Origin: Camillea tinctor | Lineage: Eukaryota > Ascomycota > Sordariomycetes > Xylariales > Xylariaceae | Reading direction: 5' to 3' | DNA: 64,000 nucleotides | Assembly: GCA_022578605.1 (NCBI GenBank) | Contig: MU394060.1 | Location: 62,001 to 126,000, forward strand | Shown here: positions 25,401 to 35,903 of the stretch, in pieces | Position numbering within the stretch: the first letter of the stretch is position 1 | Layout of the letters: every line of letters begins with the position of its first letter | Notes under the pieces: model-generated | Databases searched by the model: none | The model's input: the letters and a program-made list of their open reading frames with translations, nothing else | What the model was told of the DNA's origin: nothing | Made by a program: the position numbers and the translations under genes

Positions 25401-26297
25401 AAGCGCGTCGTATGCACCTTTCCGGACCAGTTCTTGCACCTGCGCCACCTTGTCCTGCACAAACAACGTTCTTCTCAATTGAAGCTCCTGGAAGATTTCG
25501 GGATTCCGGGCCACATCTAAAGGCAGTTTCCCTTGGTTGTTCGCAACAGCATCGTTGATATCCTTCTGATCCATCAGTAGGCGAACGATATACGCACGTC
25601 CCTGAGCGGCTGCAATGTGTAGGGGACTGTTCCCATCCTTGTCGCGAGCATTGATATCGATATATCCAACTCCTTGAGACAAGACAAATTCCACGACGTC
25701 GTTTTCGGCACACTGGATGGCAAGGTGGAGGACGGTCGTGTCGTCTAGGGGAGTAGCAGTGGGTGGAACGGCGCGAGACGAGGTGCTAGCCCGGGGCACA
25801 TTTTCCGATGTCTCGCGAATGGCCTTGGATATAGCAGCAGTATTACCGCTTCGGAGGGCCTCGACGATTCGATACTTGCGGATGGATTGTTCGAGAGACG
25901 TGCCTTTCTCGCTGGGGACTATGCTAGCTCGAGCTGGGTTTACCGAAGGGGGTGGGGGGTTGGGCTCTCGAGATGGGACACGGCCCATAGATATCCTGTG
26001 GCTCTTGATGGATTGGTGGTGGGATAGCGATGAGGTGGGCGGGGAGGCAGATGTAGTCGGGTGTGAGGCAAAACCCGAGGCCGATCCATCGTCGGATATG
26101 GTTTCGTCATCTCCTCGATGTTCCTTGCGTCGAAGCAGCGAGAGAGCAGAGGACTTGGACCTCTTGTGCTGACTGCGAACGGGGCCAGTTAGCCAACCAA
26201 GCGAATCACGCGTGCCTTGGCACAACACCTCGACCATCTAGTGGGATGGATCTGCTTAGGGTGGGTGTTTACTTTACCTCTCTCCTGTGTCCGACAT
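22417..26297 (-). CDS. oxysterol-binding protein with ankyrin, PH and FFAT (Osh1/Osh2 type)
   Basis: A sterol/phosphoinositide transfer protein of ER-membrane contact sites, 1240 aa. Exons: 26297-26278 (20 nt), 26172-23646, 23592-22417. The tiny first exon reads MSDTGE and joins at AG|T; its 105-bp intron has a GCTAAC branch point 15 nt before CAG. Domains in order: Ser-rich head; ankyrin repeats, about residues 150-340; PH domain, about 385-480 (starts QMKGYLKKWTNYRKG); acidic and coiled-coil stretch, about 675-735; FFAT-like motif EFFDAVDAGE near 793, which binds VAP proteins on the ER; ORD lipid-transfer domain, about 855-1240, with the family signature EQVSHHPP near 943. This order matches yeast Osh1/Osh2. 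The 53-bp second intron restores LWGILKSMIG at the ORD entrance. An ATG at 26237 exists, but it would skip the better-supported spliced start. Confidence 0.95.
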
Positions 26298-27481
26298 GGT
26301 ATATAATCAACGCACCGAGCGTAGTTGGGTTGAACAAGTTTAGAAATAAAAAGGGGGAAGGACTTTGGTGAAAGCTGCCAGGTTGGCAAAAATAGTTAGG
26401 AGGAGAAGTGGATGAGGTTCAGGTTCCGTATCAAGAGATATCAAATCATCATAATCATCAAAGAATACAATTGGGATGGAGAACAGACCAGATGGGGCAA
26501 ATGATAGGTGAATGTAGTGGAGGAAGTGTAGTATAGAGAAAGAAGAGAAATAAAAGAAGAAGAAATGAACGAGGTTAGAGACCAAGGTACATAATGCTGG
26601 TAAGTGTGTTGTTCTTTTTATTTATTTTAATTATTATCAATTATTTGGCTAAGGTTTTTAGTTGGGCCAAGAATTGCATGTGAGTTGGATGGTTCAATGC
26701 TGGTAAGAAGAACAGGTGAAAGAAAAAGAAAAAGAAAAACATTTAGGTTTTCGTTTTCGTTTTCGTTCAAAGCTTGTTAAAAAAATAAAAATAAAATAAA
26801 AATAAGAAAAGAAGTCACTCTTTTCCTTCCCCCTTCCTGTTCAAGAAAACCCCCCTCCCCTCTTCCCTGTACCGAATGACGTTGTTATGTTGTCGCCGTC
26901 GATTCCTAACAACCTTAGCCCAGCTCGATCTAACTTTAACCGACCAATCCCCAAACTTAGAAGAACCCCACTATCACCTGGAAGATATAAAGCCGTTCTG
27001 CTGAAGAGATGATCCCCCTCTAATAAGCTCTCTAGATGCAGCCACCTACACTACCCTAGTATAGCTACACAAGGTACCTACTTAGTTAGGCTAAGCCATA
27101 CCGTGCCGATACTGTTTTTTATCTCACTATAGCCTTATTAGGCACTTTCTCCATTGCTATCTACGTAGTAGTATTTTAGATCTCAACTATGATATAGATT
27201 GAATCTGTATTGATAGTACTTACCTAGGTGCTAGGCTGAACTACGTCAATGTACCCAAGTATCAATACTAAACGTAGTTTCACTACAGGTTTAACGAGAT
27301 AGCCTATCTAGAATGATCACTTATTAGTACTTATGTAACTAACACTGTAGGGTAAGAAAAGGCTGAACTAAGCTGTTTTTTTATCATATGACGATATTCG
27401 TTCCAATCACCAAGCATAGGTGCCTACTAACCATTCCTGAATCGTAATCAATAAAGGGAGAAAAAACAGGAGAAAAAACAG

Positions 27482-27513
<32 letters not shown>

Positions 27514-27993
27514 GAGAGAAAGAGAAAGAGAGAATGTATCGTCATCCCAACATTCCTATGGTCACGCAGGTAAGATTGAAACGCGGGGTGTAACAGTCTC
27601 AACCAAAAAGACCATATGCATGATGGCGAATCTCCTGTCGCACCAGAGGGCGTTCAGTGAGCTCGTATTGACGTAAAGCTGAACGCGCGTGTCTGCATGG
27701 AGGATAGTAATATCGATAGGTATGTAACCGGGCAGTCTTGTACGCGGGAAAAAGGAAAAAAGAGAAGGAAATCGATAGTATATGAGTAAGGTCAATTGAG
27801 TCGGTGTTCATGGCCTAGCCTAACAGGAGGAACACAAACTGTCTATCGTATGTAGGATAAAATAGTAGACAGAGCAAGCATGACTAGGTAGATGGACCCC
27901 TAGGTTAAGTATCTAAGAATGATGACAGTACGCCAAGTAGATATACCAAGCAAGACAAGTATGTAAACCTGATTTTCCCTCAACCAAAAAGAA
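26298..27993. other. intergenic 1.7 kb, promoter of the oxysterol-binding protein gene
   Basis: AT-rich with polypurine and poly-A/T tracts (for example around 26700-26810) and a long GA repeat. No gene is recognised. It probably also holds the 3' flank of the phosphopantetheinyl transferase gene. Confidence 0.6.
27481..27532. repeat. (GA)n microsatellite
   Basis: About 50 bp of nearly pure GA with two interruptions, in intergenic DNA. Confidence 0.9.
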
Positions 27994-29042
27994 TCATACC
28001 ACCGCCGATGACGACGATGACGCCTCCGCAAACGACAATATCTCCTCCATATCGAGGAACTCAAACGGCCCGAGGTCCCACGCCAGCGCGTCCTCCTTAC
28101 GGCGCGGGGTCCGCACTGCGGTACAAGTCATGTAATCCGTGCCGAGGGCGCGGAGGCACACATTCGCATCATCGACCTTGCCGCCCTTGAACCAGATATC
28201 ATGGGTCTTTATCGTATGTTCCCCGTCGTCTTGTTCCTGCATGAACCCGTCAGCCGGCGCCGGCGGCCGGAAGCCCCTGAACTCGAGGTCGGGCAGCCAG
28301 GCGGCGAGCAGCGCCTCGCCGGTCATCTTGATGTAGGCCTCGCGCAGGCACCAGAGGGTGTAGAAGCAGCGCAGCTTGTAGTCGAGCGCGGCGTCGTCCC
28401 CGTCGTCGCCGCCCTGCTCGCGCAGGGACTCCGCCTCCCTGCGGCCAAACACCTCGGCGTGCATGTCCACAAACCTCGCCCAGCCGTCCTGGCGCACGAT
28501 GCGGTGGTCGCGGGCGCGGCGCTCGGTCGTGCACACCACGTCCACGCCGAGCTCCACCGGGCTCTGCTGCGGGTTCGGCGCGGCGACGAGGGCCACGATG
28601 CCCGCCTGGTGGCTGACGTTGAAGGCGGCGGGCTGGCGGCCGTCCTGCACGTACACGGGCTTGCGGTTGGCGTCGCGCGAGAGCCGGGTCTCGCGCCAGG
28701 GCACGCCCGCGCACCGGCTCACGGCCCAGTGCTTCAGCAGGTGCGAGGCCAGCGCCATCTTGGCGTCCGCGACGAAGTAGTAGCGCAGCACGCCGGCGCG
28801 CTCGTCGTCCGGGAGGAGGGCGAGGGCGCGGGAGGCCTTTTAAAGGGGGAGGGCGGGGTGAGGAGACATGAGTAAGTTACAGGAATAGAAAGAAAAAGAT
28901 TTTGTTTGTTTATTAATTAATTGATTTTTTTGTTCTCATAACTTACCTCATGCTCGAGGTCTTTCGTTTGCGTGGCCGCGGGCCATAAATCCCGTGTGTC
29001 GACGAGGTATTGTAGTATTTCCACTTTATTGGCGGAACCCAT
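27994..29042 (-). CDS. 4'-phosphopantetheinyl transferase (Sfp/NpgA/Lys5 type)
   Basis: Transfers the phosphopantetheine arm of CoA to carrier domains of alpha-aminoadipate reductase, polyketide synthases and NRPSs, so it is expected to be needed for lysine synthesis and secondary metabolism. 312 aa in two exons, 29042-28947 and 28836-27994, joined across a 110-bp intron (GTAAGT..AAAAG) as DLEHE|ASRALALLPDD. Family motifs are visible: NRKPVY followed by FNVSHQAG near residue 104; GVDVV near 129-133, carrying the Mg-binding Asp; and WCLREAYIKMTGEAL near 195-208. ATG 29042 is followed by a hydrophobic-alternating first helix typical of the family. The coding sequence is very GC-rich, which creates long spurious open frames on the opposite strand. 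No polyketide synthase or NRPS gene lies in the window, so this is the stand-alone housekeeping-type enzyme. Confidence 0.95.
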
Positions 29043-29546
29043 GATGGTTTAGTTCAAGTAGTTTTGCTACTATGCTTAAATATCTCCTCGGGATATTAAA
29101 AATCTAGGATATATCAATCTTGATGTGAGTGTGAAATTTTCAGAGGATCTGTCCTCTATGTGAGATGTTTCTCATCTTCCATTCTACGCTGCAGAGAGAA
29201 AAAAGAAAGGCTATGCGCCATCTTACTTACATGAGATCCTTAGGGATGCAATGCACCTAACTGCATAGGGTGGTGTTTTATGTACATATCCTCCTCGTTT
29301 AAGTGAATAATTTCAGTAGACGCAATTACGTGGTAAAAGAAAACCGGCCATACTACATTATAATTTCCAACCATGTCGCCCTTCACCTATCTTCAAGTCC
29401 TCTATTTCCATATATTCATCGTTGAAGAATCAAAATATATATTGACATACTTTGAAGCAGATTGAACTGTCTTCTCATTCCAATAGATCTACCAAGCCTG
29501 CAGTGCATACTCGTCCGTCTCAACCCAACAGCCGAGGATGGTTCAA
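29043..29546. other. intergenic 0.5 kb, promoter of the phosphopantetheinyl transferase gene
   Basis: Between the transferase start and the degraded ankyrin end of the NLR relic, both on the minus strand. Nothing else is recognised. Confidence 0.6.
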
Positions 29547-30368
29547 TCAACAAATACCATCCTTAATACCTTCTCTGACCATGTGCACATTATCCCACTT
29601 TTCCCAATCAAAATCATGTCCATTCTCTTTGGCTATCTCTTCCGCTGTCTGATCCACCGATCGGGCAAGGGGTCTGCGAATTGGTACATGGTATCGATTG
29701 CCTCCTGCTCACCAAACATCGCTGCCATTTGTAGCGGGGTATTCTCTGAAGTCTGCTGGTTGACGAATGCCGGTGCTTAGAAGGGATGATAGCCAAAACT
29801 CGAGTATAAGATTCACTCAGTGACTCTGGAAAGCCTGAGAGTGCCACTCGCAAGTCTTCGCGAGTGAAGCATTGTTCGAGAACGTCGAGTTGGCATGAAA
29901 CCCAGCGAAACCTATAATTCTTCAGCAGTTAATTCACAGAGTCGACAGAGAAGTGCTCACATCCCCCCAGCCTTCTCTATCAAAAAAGCTTCAATCTCTT
30001 CTTGCATATCCGGATGGCGCTCCCACAATCTTGGTGTTTGTCTGACTCTTGCTTTGATATATGCATGTATAGCATCGTTGACCAAGTCGCTTCGCAAAGT
30101 GACAATATGTTTGTCTTCGGCTATCCAACAAGGAGAAGTAGAAGTAAAGAAGGGCATCGCAAGTAGTTTCATTTTCCTGGAGATCTTTGATAATAGCAGA
30201 ACTTAGGACCATTTTACCGCATCCAGGAATGCCGTTGAGCCATAAAAACCAGTCCCTACCCATTTTCCATTCTTCGTACGCCGCACTTTGGAGGAACCAC
30301 TGCCCCGAGTTCCCATGTCTTCGTGTGAGGGTGTCCCTGAAGAGAATAGATAGATCGAAGGGCGAGAG
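29547..30368 (-). pseudogene. broken NACHT and ankyrin (NLR-type) module
   Basis: Continues in the same frame as the zinc-finger gene after a single TAG (30371-30369). Pieces in order: RRHGNSGQWFLQSAAYEEWK and the P-loop GIPGCGKM with AIIKDL (about 30335-30180), where the Thr/Ser that normally follows GK is Met; then, near 30130-30110, a jump to another frame at HIVTLRSDLVNDAIHAYIKA. In intact relatives these two parts are separated by well over 100 residues containing Walker B, so an internal deletion is inferred. The second piece runs to KAGGM, then a clean 49-bp intron (29960-29912) to FRWVSCQLDVLEQCF, and on to the SESYTRVLAIIPSKHR winged-helix-side motif. Two more frame changes follow: AFVNQQTSENTPLQMAAMFG (ankyrin) and VDQTAEEIAKENGHDFDW, ending at TGA 29549-29547. 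The survival of a normal intron shows descent from a spliced gene. Confidence 0.82.
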
Positions 30369-32173
30369 CTAATCTCTTTTTTGGTAATAATTGGGTAGCC
30401 CGAGACCTTCTGTGCTGAATTGTAGAGCCTGTTCCCGGATATCCTCAGCCCGGGACTCTGCGTACTCTTTACTCCCTGCCATCGAGTCGGCGACAAAGCC
30501 CTTGCACTCGTCATCGAGATAAGGCACCACTGGCGGATGCCACTCACCATCAACCCACTCTCCTTGGAGAAGGCCTTTCTTGTTATCCTCGTCACTCATA
30601 CGTGATCCCACATTGTTATCATCATCAAAAAGATATCTGACAGTTATTAGCCCAACTTTCTTCAGATGCTGCGCTATATGGCGCAGTAGCTCAGCATGCG
30701 ACTCCTGGGCGTTGAAAGGATCCGTTGTCTCCCCTTTCTTGTCTAAGTGCAACATGTGCGCCAGTTCCTTGGGGATTGAGTTGCAAATAGGGCAGGTGTG
30801 GGGAGGCCGCGGTAAGGTGATGGTGCACCAACCCTTCAAAATCTCTAGGCCAGGACCTCCGAATTCAGGGTGCTCGTCTTTAACATGCTGCTCTAGGTCT
30901 ACCTCCCCCTCAAAGGTCAACTCATCGTGGTCCATGTCACAGCACAGTGTAGGAGGCGCGTGGACGTTGCGAACCCATTCTAGCGAGTGCTCCGAATCCA
31001 TATGTTCCTTCCACTCGTCAAACTGTGCAAATAATCGCGGTGGATTCAAGCACTCTTCCGAAATGCATGTGTAAAGGCGAAGCTCTTCGTCAACATGGCG
31101 CCTGTAAACGATTAGTATTGAATGTCATGAACAACACACCTAGATAAAGTATTGTAGCTATAATGATGGTGACTTACTCCCACCAATCCCTTGCCTCAAG
31201 CTGGCTTTTATCATGGTAGTCGAAACAGAGGGGACATAGAGCACACGTTTCAGGAGGGAGCACCTTAGGTGCTTCAGGGTATTTCACATCGCCCGATATA
31301 CGCACAGATATGGCGGATTTAGTCCCGGAAAAGGACTTCGGCTCAGTCGTGTAACTTTTCTTCACCGCAGACTTTGTTGGCTGCAGTTCCTGGTTACGGT
31401 TTGCCAAAGGATTATCCTCGGTGAACCTATCACCACGCTTTTTGGCGTTATGACTTCGCTTGTAAAGGACGCCACAATAGCGGAAGGAGATGGACGCGGC
31501 GAGCTGCCTACAGAGTGATAGGGTTGCGCCCTGGGTCTTCTCTTGCTGCTGGGCGTAGTCGACCAACCGGTGTTTGAGATGCAGGTACACCGTATCTTCT
31601 ATAGGGGCATCATTATTTTTTTGGTCGAAGTTAGAAATGCGCTGTGTCAGTATGCTCGGAGTGGACTGCTGGACGACGCGACCGAACCGTATCATCGAGT
31701 CCACGACTGATTCAAGGGCCTTCAGCGACTCAACCAGCGGCGATGAGATCCCTCCAACGTGCCCAGGATCCATCTTGTCAGCAATAGCTCTGGCATCCTC
31801 TATGTCCTCGTTCTCGTCTACGGGCATGTTCTCGAGATCCTCGACTATAATAAAAAGGGTCAACAGACGAGCCGCCTTAGTACCATGCATCTAGTTCTGA
31901 AGAGCATTACCACCTACCTTCTTGTAGATTCCGTTGAATAGACCGTAGATGCTGCAGAAATTGGTCCCGCACGGCATCACTATACACTAAATTCGCGTCG
32001 AGTGAACGGTGTGGTTTGGCGTACACATTCATTTCGCGCGTCCACTGCTCGAACAGCTGGTGCATCACCTCGACTACAATATAGCTTCGAGCCTGTTGAG
32101 AACGAGTCATCTTTCGAAAAAGCTCGTCACATTCAAGGGATAGTTCTCGAATTGAAGTTCCCATTTTTTCCAT
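30369..32173 (-). CDS. acuF-like C2H2 zinc-finger protein, N-terminal part of an NLR
   Basis: 551 aa in three exons: 32173-31918, 31844-31178, 31101-30369. Both introns (73 and 76 bp) keep frame (RNLQE|VEDLENMP and RDWWE|RHVDEELRL). The N-terminal 150-200 residues are helical (CDELFRKM..LFEQWTREMNVYAKPH..), as in N-terminal regions of fungal NACHT proteins. The second half has the cysteine/histidine pattern of the domain called oxidoreductase acuF-like C2H2 zinc finger: CALCPLCFDYH, YTCISEECL, LCCDMDHDELTFEG, HVKDEHPEF, HTCPICNSIPKEL and HIAQHLKKVGLITVRYL. In other fungi this architecture continues into NACHT plus ankyrin repeats; here the reading frame stops at TAG 30371-30369 just before that module. 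It may be a truncated but expressed protein or part of a pseudogene. In-frame TTG codons extend upstream, but ATG 32173 (or 32164) is the likely start. Confidence 0.75.
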
Positions 32174-32540
32174 CTTCCTTAAGTCTAGTTGGGAAGTGCT
32201 CAAGCCGGCTCCAACACCAAGCGGTTGTGTAAGAGTATGTATTGTATATTGTGGTAGGGCTGGAGAGGAAAAGATTCCTCTCCAGATTGGGCTGTGAAAT
32301 ATATCTATTTATAATGGCACATGGCACACATTAATCATAAAATTCATACTTCTCTTTGTCAATCACCATAAGTCACAAGAGCAATTGTAACCACGGGGTT
32401 GTGCTGACAAGCTTGCTTTTGACATGAATATCTCAAGGCGTAGAGCCGATTGTGCTATGTACCAACATCACCAGTCTGGCCAACAGCTAGTTTCGCACAC
32501 CACACAGATACGGGATAGCACGCGCGCGTGACGAGTTGAA
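32174..32540. promoter_or_regulatory. shared divergent promoter region
   Basis: 367 bp separate the starts of the minus-strand zinc-finger/NLR gene and the plus-strand DUF7580 gene. It contains an AT-rich stretch (about 32295-32320, TATATCTATTTATAAT) suitable as a TATA-like element. The bidirectional role is inferred from gene orientation only. Confidence 0.45.
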
Positions 32541-33838
32541 ATGAGTGACATCAACAAGCTGGAACAGTGGCAACTGCTAATCAGAGTGTGTCCACTGTTC
32601 GAGAGTAATCTCAGCTGGAGACCGGCTGATGCATCATATAGTGATCAGATAGCGGTAAAGAAAGCAGCAGACCTACTCAGAACCCACATTCAGTCTATCA
32701 AGGGGCTGGTCCCGGGCAGGCAACCCCTTTCCGAGGACGTTTATCCCAACTTTATATCCGAAATAAATGTTATACTCTCCTCCCTGGAGGCGCTTCTTGA
32801 CGATGCTGTCAAAAATCAAGAATATTATGACGTGAGTGGCCTGTGGCGGAACATTCTATCGGCACATGCGATTCTAACCGCCAAAGCAGGCTCCATATAC
32901 CCAAACTCTTCTCCGCAGATGCCCTAAACTGGTAGCAATCGACCGCATAATTCGGAGTACTAGCGAGCATGACTTAGTTGTACAGCTAGGACAATTCGTT
33001 CACTTAAAGCAGGGTGCACGCGACTTCAAAATGACTTGCTACGATGTAGAGAAGTTTGATATAGCAGCGACTAGCTTGCTAAGCCCCCAAAGATCCAATG
33101 TAAGGACCTTAACCGCCAAGCCGGCACAGGATCAGCGTCGCAGTAATATTAGTGATGCTGTCTGGAGTCAGTCTAGGAGACTCTTCGATTCCCTAGAAAG
33201 TCTATTGGGCTCTTGCAAGGGCGGCACTTCAAAGCAAAAGCACCAAGTCATGCTACAGCTCAAGCACACTGAATACCAGGACAAATGCATGCCCGACCTT
33301 ATATTCTCAGTGTTGTTACGGTCCTGTCCGGATCAAAGCGGCTGGCTACCAACTCATTGCAGAGTTTCGAGTGATAAAGTCCAAAGGTATAAAAGTTACC
33401 CAAGGCTATAATATATAAGACTAATCTGGCCCTAAGGACGACGGGCCTGAGCTCCATCATATAACGGACATGTGCGAGAATGCAGCAAATGCACTTGGAA
33501 ACAAACTAATCTTTAGATTGGAGCTTGTGGACGGAAATTTTTTTGATATGTCCTACGACAACTTCCAACAGCTAGAGCATCCTAAGGCAGTCCCGACAGT
33601 CTCACTTGGGACCCTATTAGCAGATGGATCCTTGAGGGACAGGTGGAGGTTCTCCCTTAATGATAAGAAGATTCTGGCCTATAACCTCGCCCATTCACTG
33701 CTGAATCTATACGATAGCCCCTGGTTGCAGAGTTCTTTGGCACCGGCTAACTTGTTCTTTCTCCAGTCGTCTGAAAGAAATACTCTGTACAACATACATC
33801 AGCCATATGTGTCTTGCGTGCTCCCAGCCAACATCTAG
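32541..33838 (+). CDS. DUF7580 domain protein (fungal incompatibility/NLR-associated), truncated
   Basis: Proposed exons: 32541-32831, 32890-33378, 33437-33838, giving 393 aa. Intron 1 (58 bp) is strong: GTGAGT, branch TTCTAAC, acceptor CAG; it joins QEYYD to APYTQTLLRRCPKL. The second junction is weak (GTCCAA donor, AAG acceptor, 58 bp); no better canonical pair restores frame, so a frameshift is the alternative. The middle has the family pattern LFDSLESLLGSCKG then FSVLLRSCPDQSGW. The C-terminal part has ITDMCENAANALG and the hallmark KILAYNLAHSLLNLYDSPWL with LAPANLFFL and HQPYVSCVLPANI, typical of DUF7580. These proteins occur in fungal genomes near or within prion/HeLo- and NLR-type incompatibility genes; biochemical function is unknown. 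The domain is cut by TAG at 33836-33838, although its remainder continues in the same frame afterwards. The N-terminus (MSDINKLEQWQ) is shorter than usual. Confidence 0.6.
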
Positions 33839-34653
33839 AAACTGGAGGTCCTAAATGCGTGGGACAAGTTACCTGTGCTAGTGTCGTTTGCGAAGTTCCT
33901 CTGGGAGCTCGAGACTGGCAAAGAGATGGAGAAACTCTTGATTCCCACCCATCCCGGAGGCAGACAAGCGGTCGATCTCCCCCCGCTTTACGACGCAAAG
34001 TGCAGGCAGAGTTTGACGGAAGTAACAGCTTCTTAGTGCAGGCCGCGCCCAACATCCCGGTGCTGAGCGGGCTAGGAGCCGCCGCTTCGGCCTCGACCGG
34101 TTGGCATCGTAACGCCGCTACCACTATCGATGCCCTCAACGTTAGCGCTATTGTATTTATTCCCAGTGTAGCCTACATGGACGAAGTTCTCCTGGATGAG
34201 AAAGTGGCGCAGTATGCGCGCAGAGTTTTCTTCAATAAACCCTTGTACATTGTGGTGGGCACGGCGACGGCAAGGCGGCTGTCCATCCGCGGAGATCGTT
34301 CAAGCGGGTACAACGCCGGTGCCGGAGTCCAGATAGCAGCCCCCGGGATGATCGGTGAGGTCGAATCCAGCTTTGAGCATTCTAGGGAGAAGGCGACTGC
34401 ATCAGAGTTTGACATTGGAGAGGAGTGTGACTTTGCTTATCGCGTCCGCGAAATCTATTACTCCAGAATGCAGAAACGCCTCAAGGACCACGGCAACTTT
34501 ACCGAGTCGGCGCTTTTCGGGCGAGACCAGGCAAACAATCACGGGGATGGGAAGAACGAAGATATTGTAGAGGTGCCAAAGTTTGGGTGGCTCGAGGAAG
34601 AAGATCCCAGCGTCGAAGGATCGATATGCCTCTATGTTAACCACGATGAATGA
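33839..34653 (+). pseudogene. DUF7580 tail followed in another frame by a fragment of a second fungal protein
   Basis: From 33839, in the frame of the DUF7580 gene, the sequence reads KLEVLNAWDKLPVLVSFAKF then LWELETGKEMEKL, the expected end of DUF7580, and stops at TAG near 34034. Overlapping it in a different frame, about 34006-34653 encodes DGSNSFLVQAAPNIPVLSGL, GWHRNAATTIDALNVSAIVF, KPLYIVVGTATARRL, ECDFAYRVREIYYSR and an acidic C-terminus ending at TGA 34653. This second part looks like a small conserved fungal protein I know only as uncharacterised. Conserved sequence starts upstream of its first ATG (34177), so its N-terminus is missing or replaced. I infer a junction of two decaying genes; a spliced fusion is possible but no convincing intron was found. 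Confidence 0.55.
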
Positions 34654-35582
34654 ACTTATTGGAAACTTCAGTAGTACATCACGATATACTAGCAGACACG
34701 GTAGCCCATAGCTAACACTGTTGAAAACAGCTCCATTAAATTGAATTCAAGTTACTACATCCCTGTTACATTTCACCCACCCCTTAATACTGAGGAGGAA
34801 AAGGGGGGAGGGAAAGGGGGGTCGGTGGAGCCGCAAATCCTCACGAATCTGCCTCTTGAAAGATTGAGCAGCTCAATCAAGGGACACACTCAAACACCAA
34901 ATGGCTCTGTAGGGTTATAGCACCTCCTAACCAAGTTGAAGCGTAAATTTAATGTAAATATACGGCTCGTTGTAGGTGAGCGGTACTATATAGAGTAGTA
35001 AATGTCCCACTACGCTGATCCCACCCCTCCATCAACAACAAAAAAACGCTTGAAGCACTACACATTCACAGCACGATGCAAGCACAAGTTCGTAACCATG
35101 TTGTCAAAACAAAAGATTTAATTAACTAGAGTGAAAGCTAGGCAAGTAGACAGTAGGAAAATGATCCGTCAATTATACAACGCCATGAGTCCAGTCCGTA
35201 GGCATTCAATCTAATAGTGCCAATACGTTTCCTGATTGTTTTTTTTTTGTTGTTTTTGTGGCTTTTGTGGTTTTTTCTTTTTTCTTTTCTTTTCCTAATA
35301 CTAAATCACTGACATATGAAACGCCTAATATTTCGCACGCCGCCATGTGCGCTTATGATTCTTCGAAACAATATCGTAGGCCATGTCTCGTTACGTAGCA
35401 TGTGAATCATTGCTCCCCCCACCTTTCTTCCCATGGACATATCCCTTACTCGCCATCCTCTCCCAGGATCTCCTTCGGCTTGAGAGGGGGCCCATAAGCA
35501 GTGACCACGTCTTCCTCTGCCGCGTTGATGGACGTCTCGTCGATGAAGTGCTCGGGCCCGACGAGATCATCAACGCTCACGT
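34654..35582. other. intergenic 0.9 kb
   Basis: Between the end of the plus-strand fragment and the stop of the acidic protein gene (minus): a convergent 3' region. Contains a polypurine tract (about 34792-34830) and a T-rich tract (about 35235-35300). No gene is seen. Confidence 0.6.
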
Positions 35583-35862
35583 TCAGTTTGCTGAGGTTGG
35601 CGCCGTGATGTCGTCGTCCGAGTCCTCTCCCGACTCGGAATCGCTTCCGTAAGTGGCCACCAGTGCGTCGAGGTCGGCATCTGCGTCCGCGCCAGTAACG
35701 AGGCCAGTAAGCTCGTTCTGCGACAGCAGGCCCGCGTTCGAGGCCTGTGTGGCGATGTGTTCGATTGTCTCGTCGCCATGGGGGTCGAGCTCTTCGGTGT
35801 CCGTATCTGAGTCGCTTGGGTCGTCGTCATTGTCGCTGCTATTGTCATCGTCGCTCCCATTG

Positions 35863-35903
<41 letters not shown>

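Noticed and set aside
26189..26237. ATG 26237 as the start of the oxysterol-binding protein
   Set aside because: The segment after it is intron-like (branch point GCTAAC then CAG), and the spliced start MSDTGE fits better.
28201..28875. Open frame of 224 codons on the plus strand
   Set aside because: Exactly antisense to the phosphopantetheinyl transferase coding region; its Ala/Val/Gly-rich composition is the reflection of GC-rich codons.
27994..29042. Secondary-metabolite cluster suggested by a phosphopantetheinyl transferase
   Set aside because: No PKS, NRPS, tailoring enzyme or transporter lies nearby; the gene sits among housekeeping genes.
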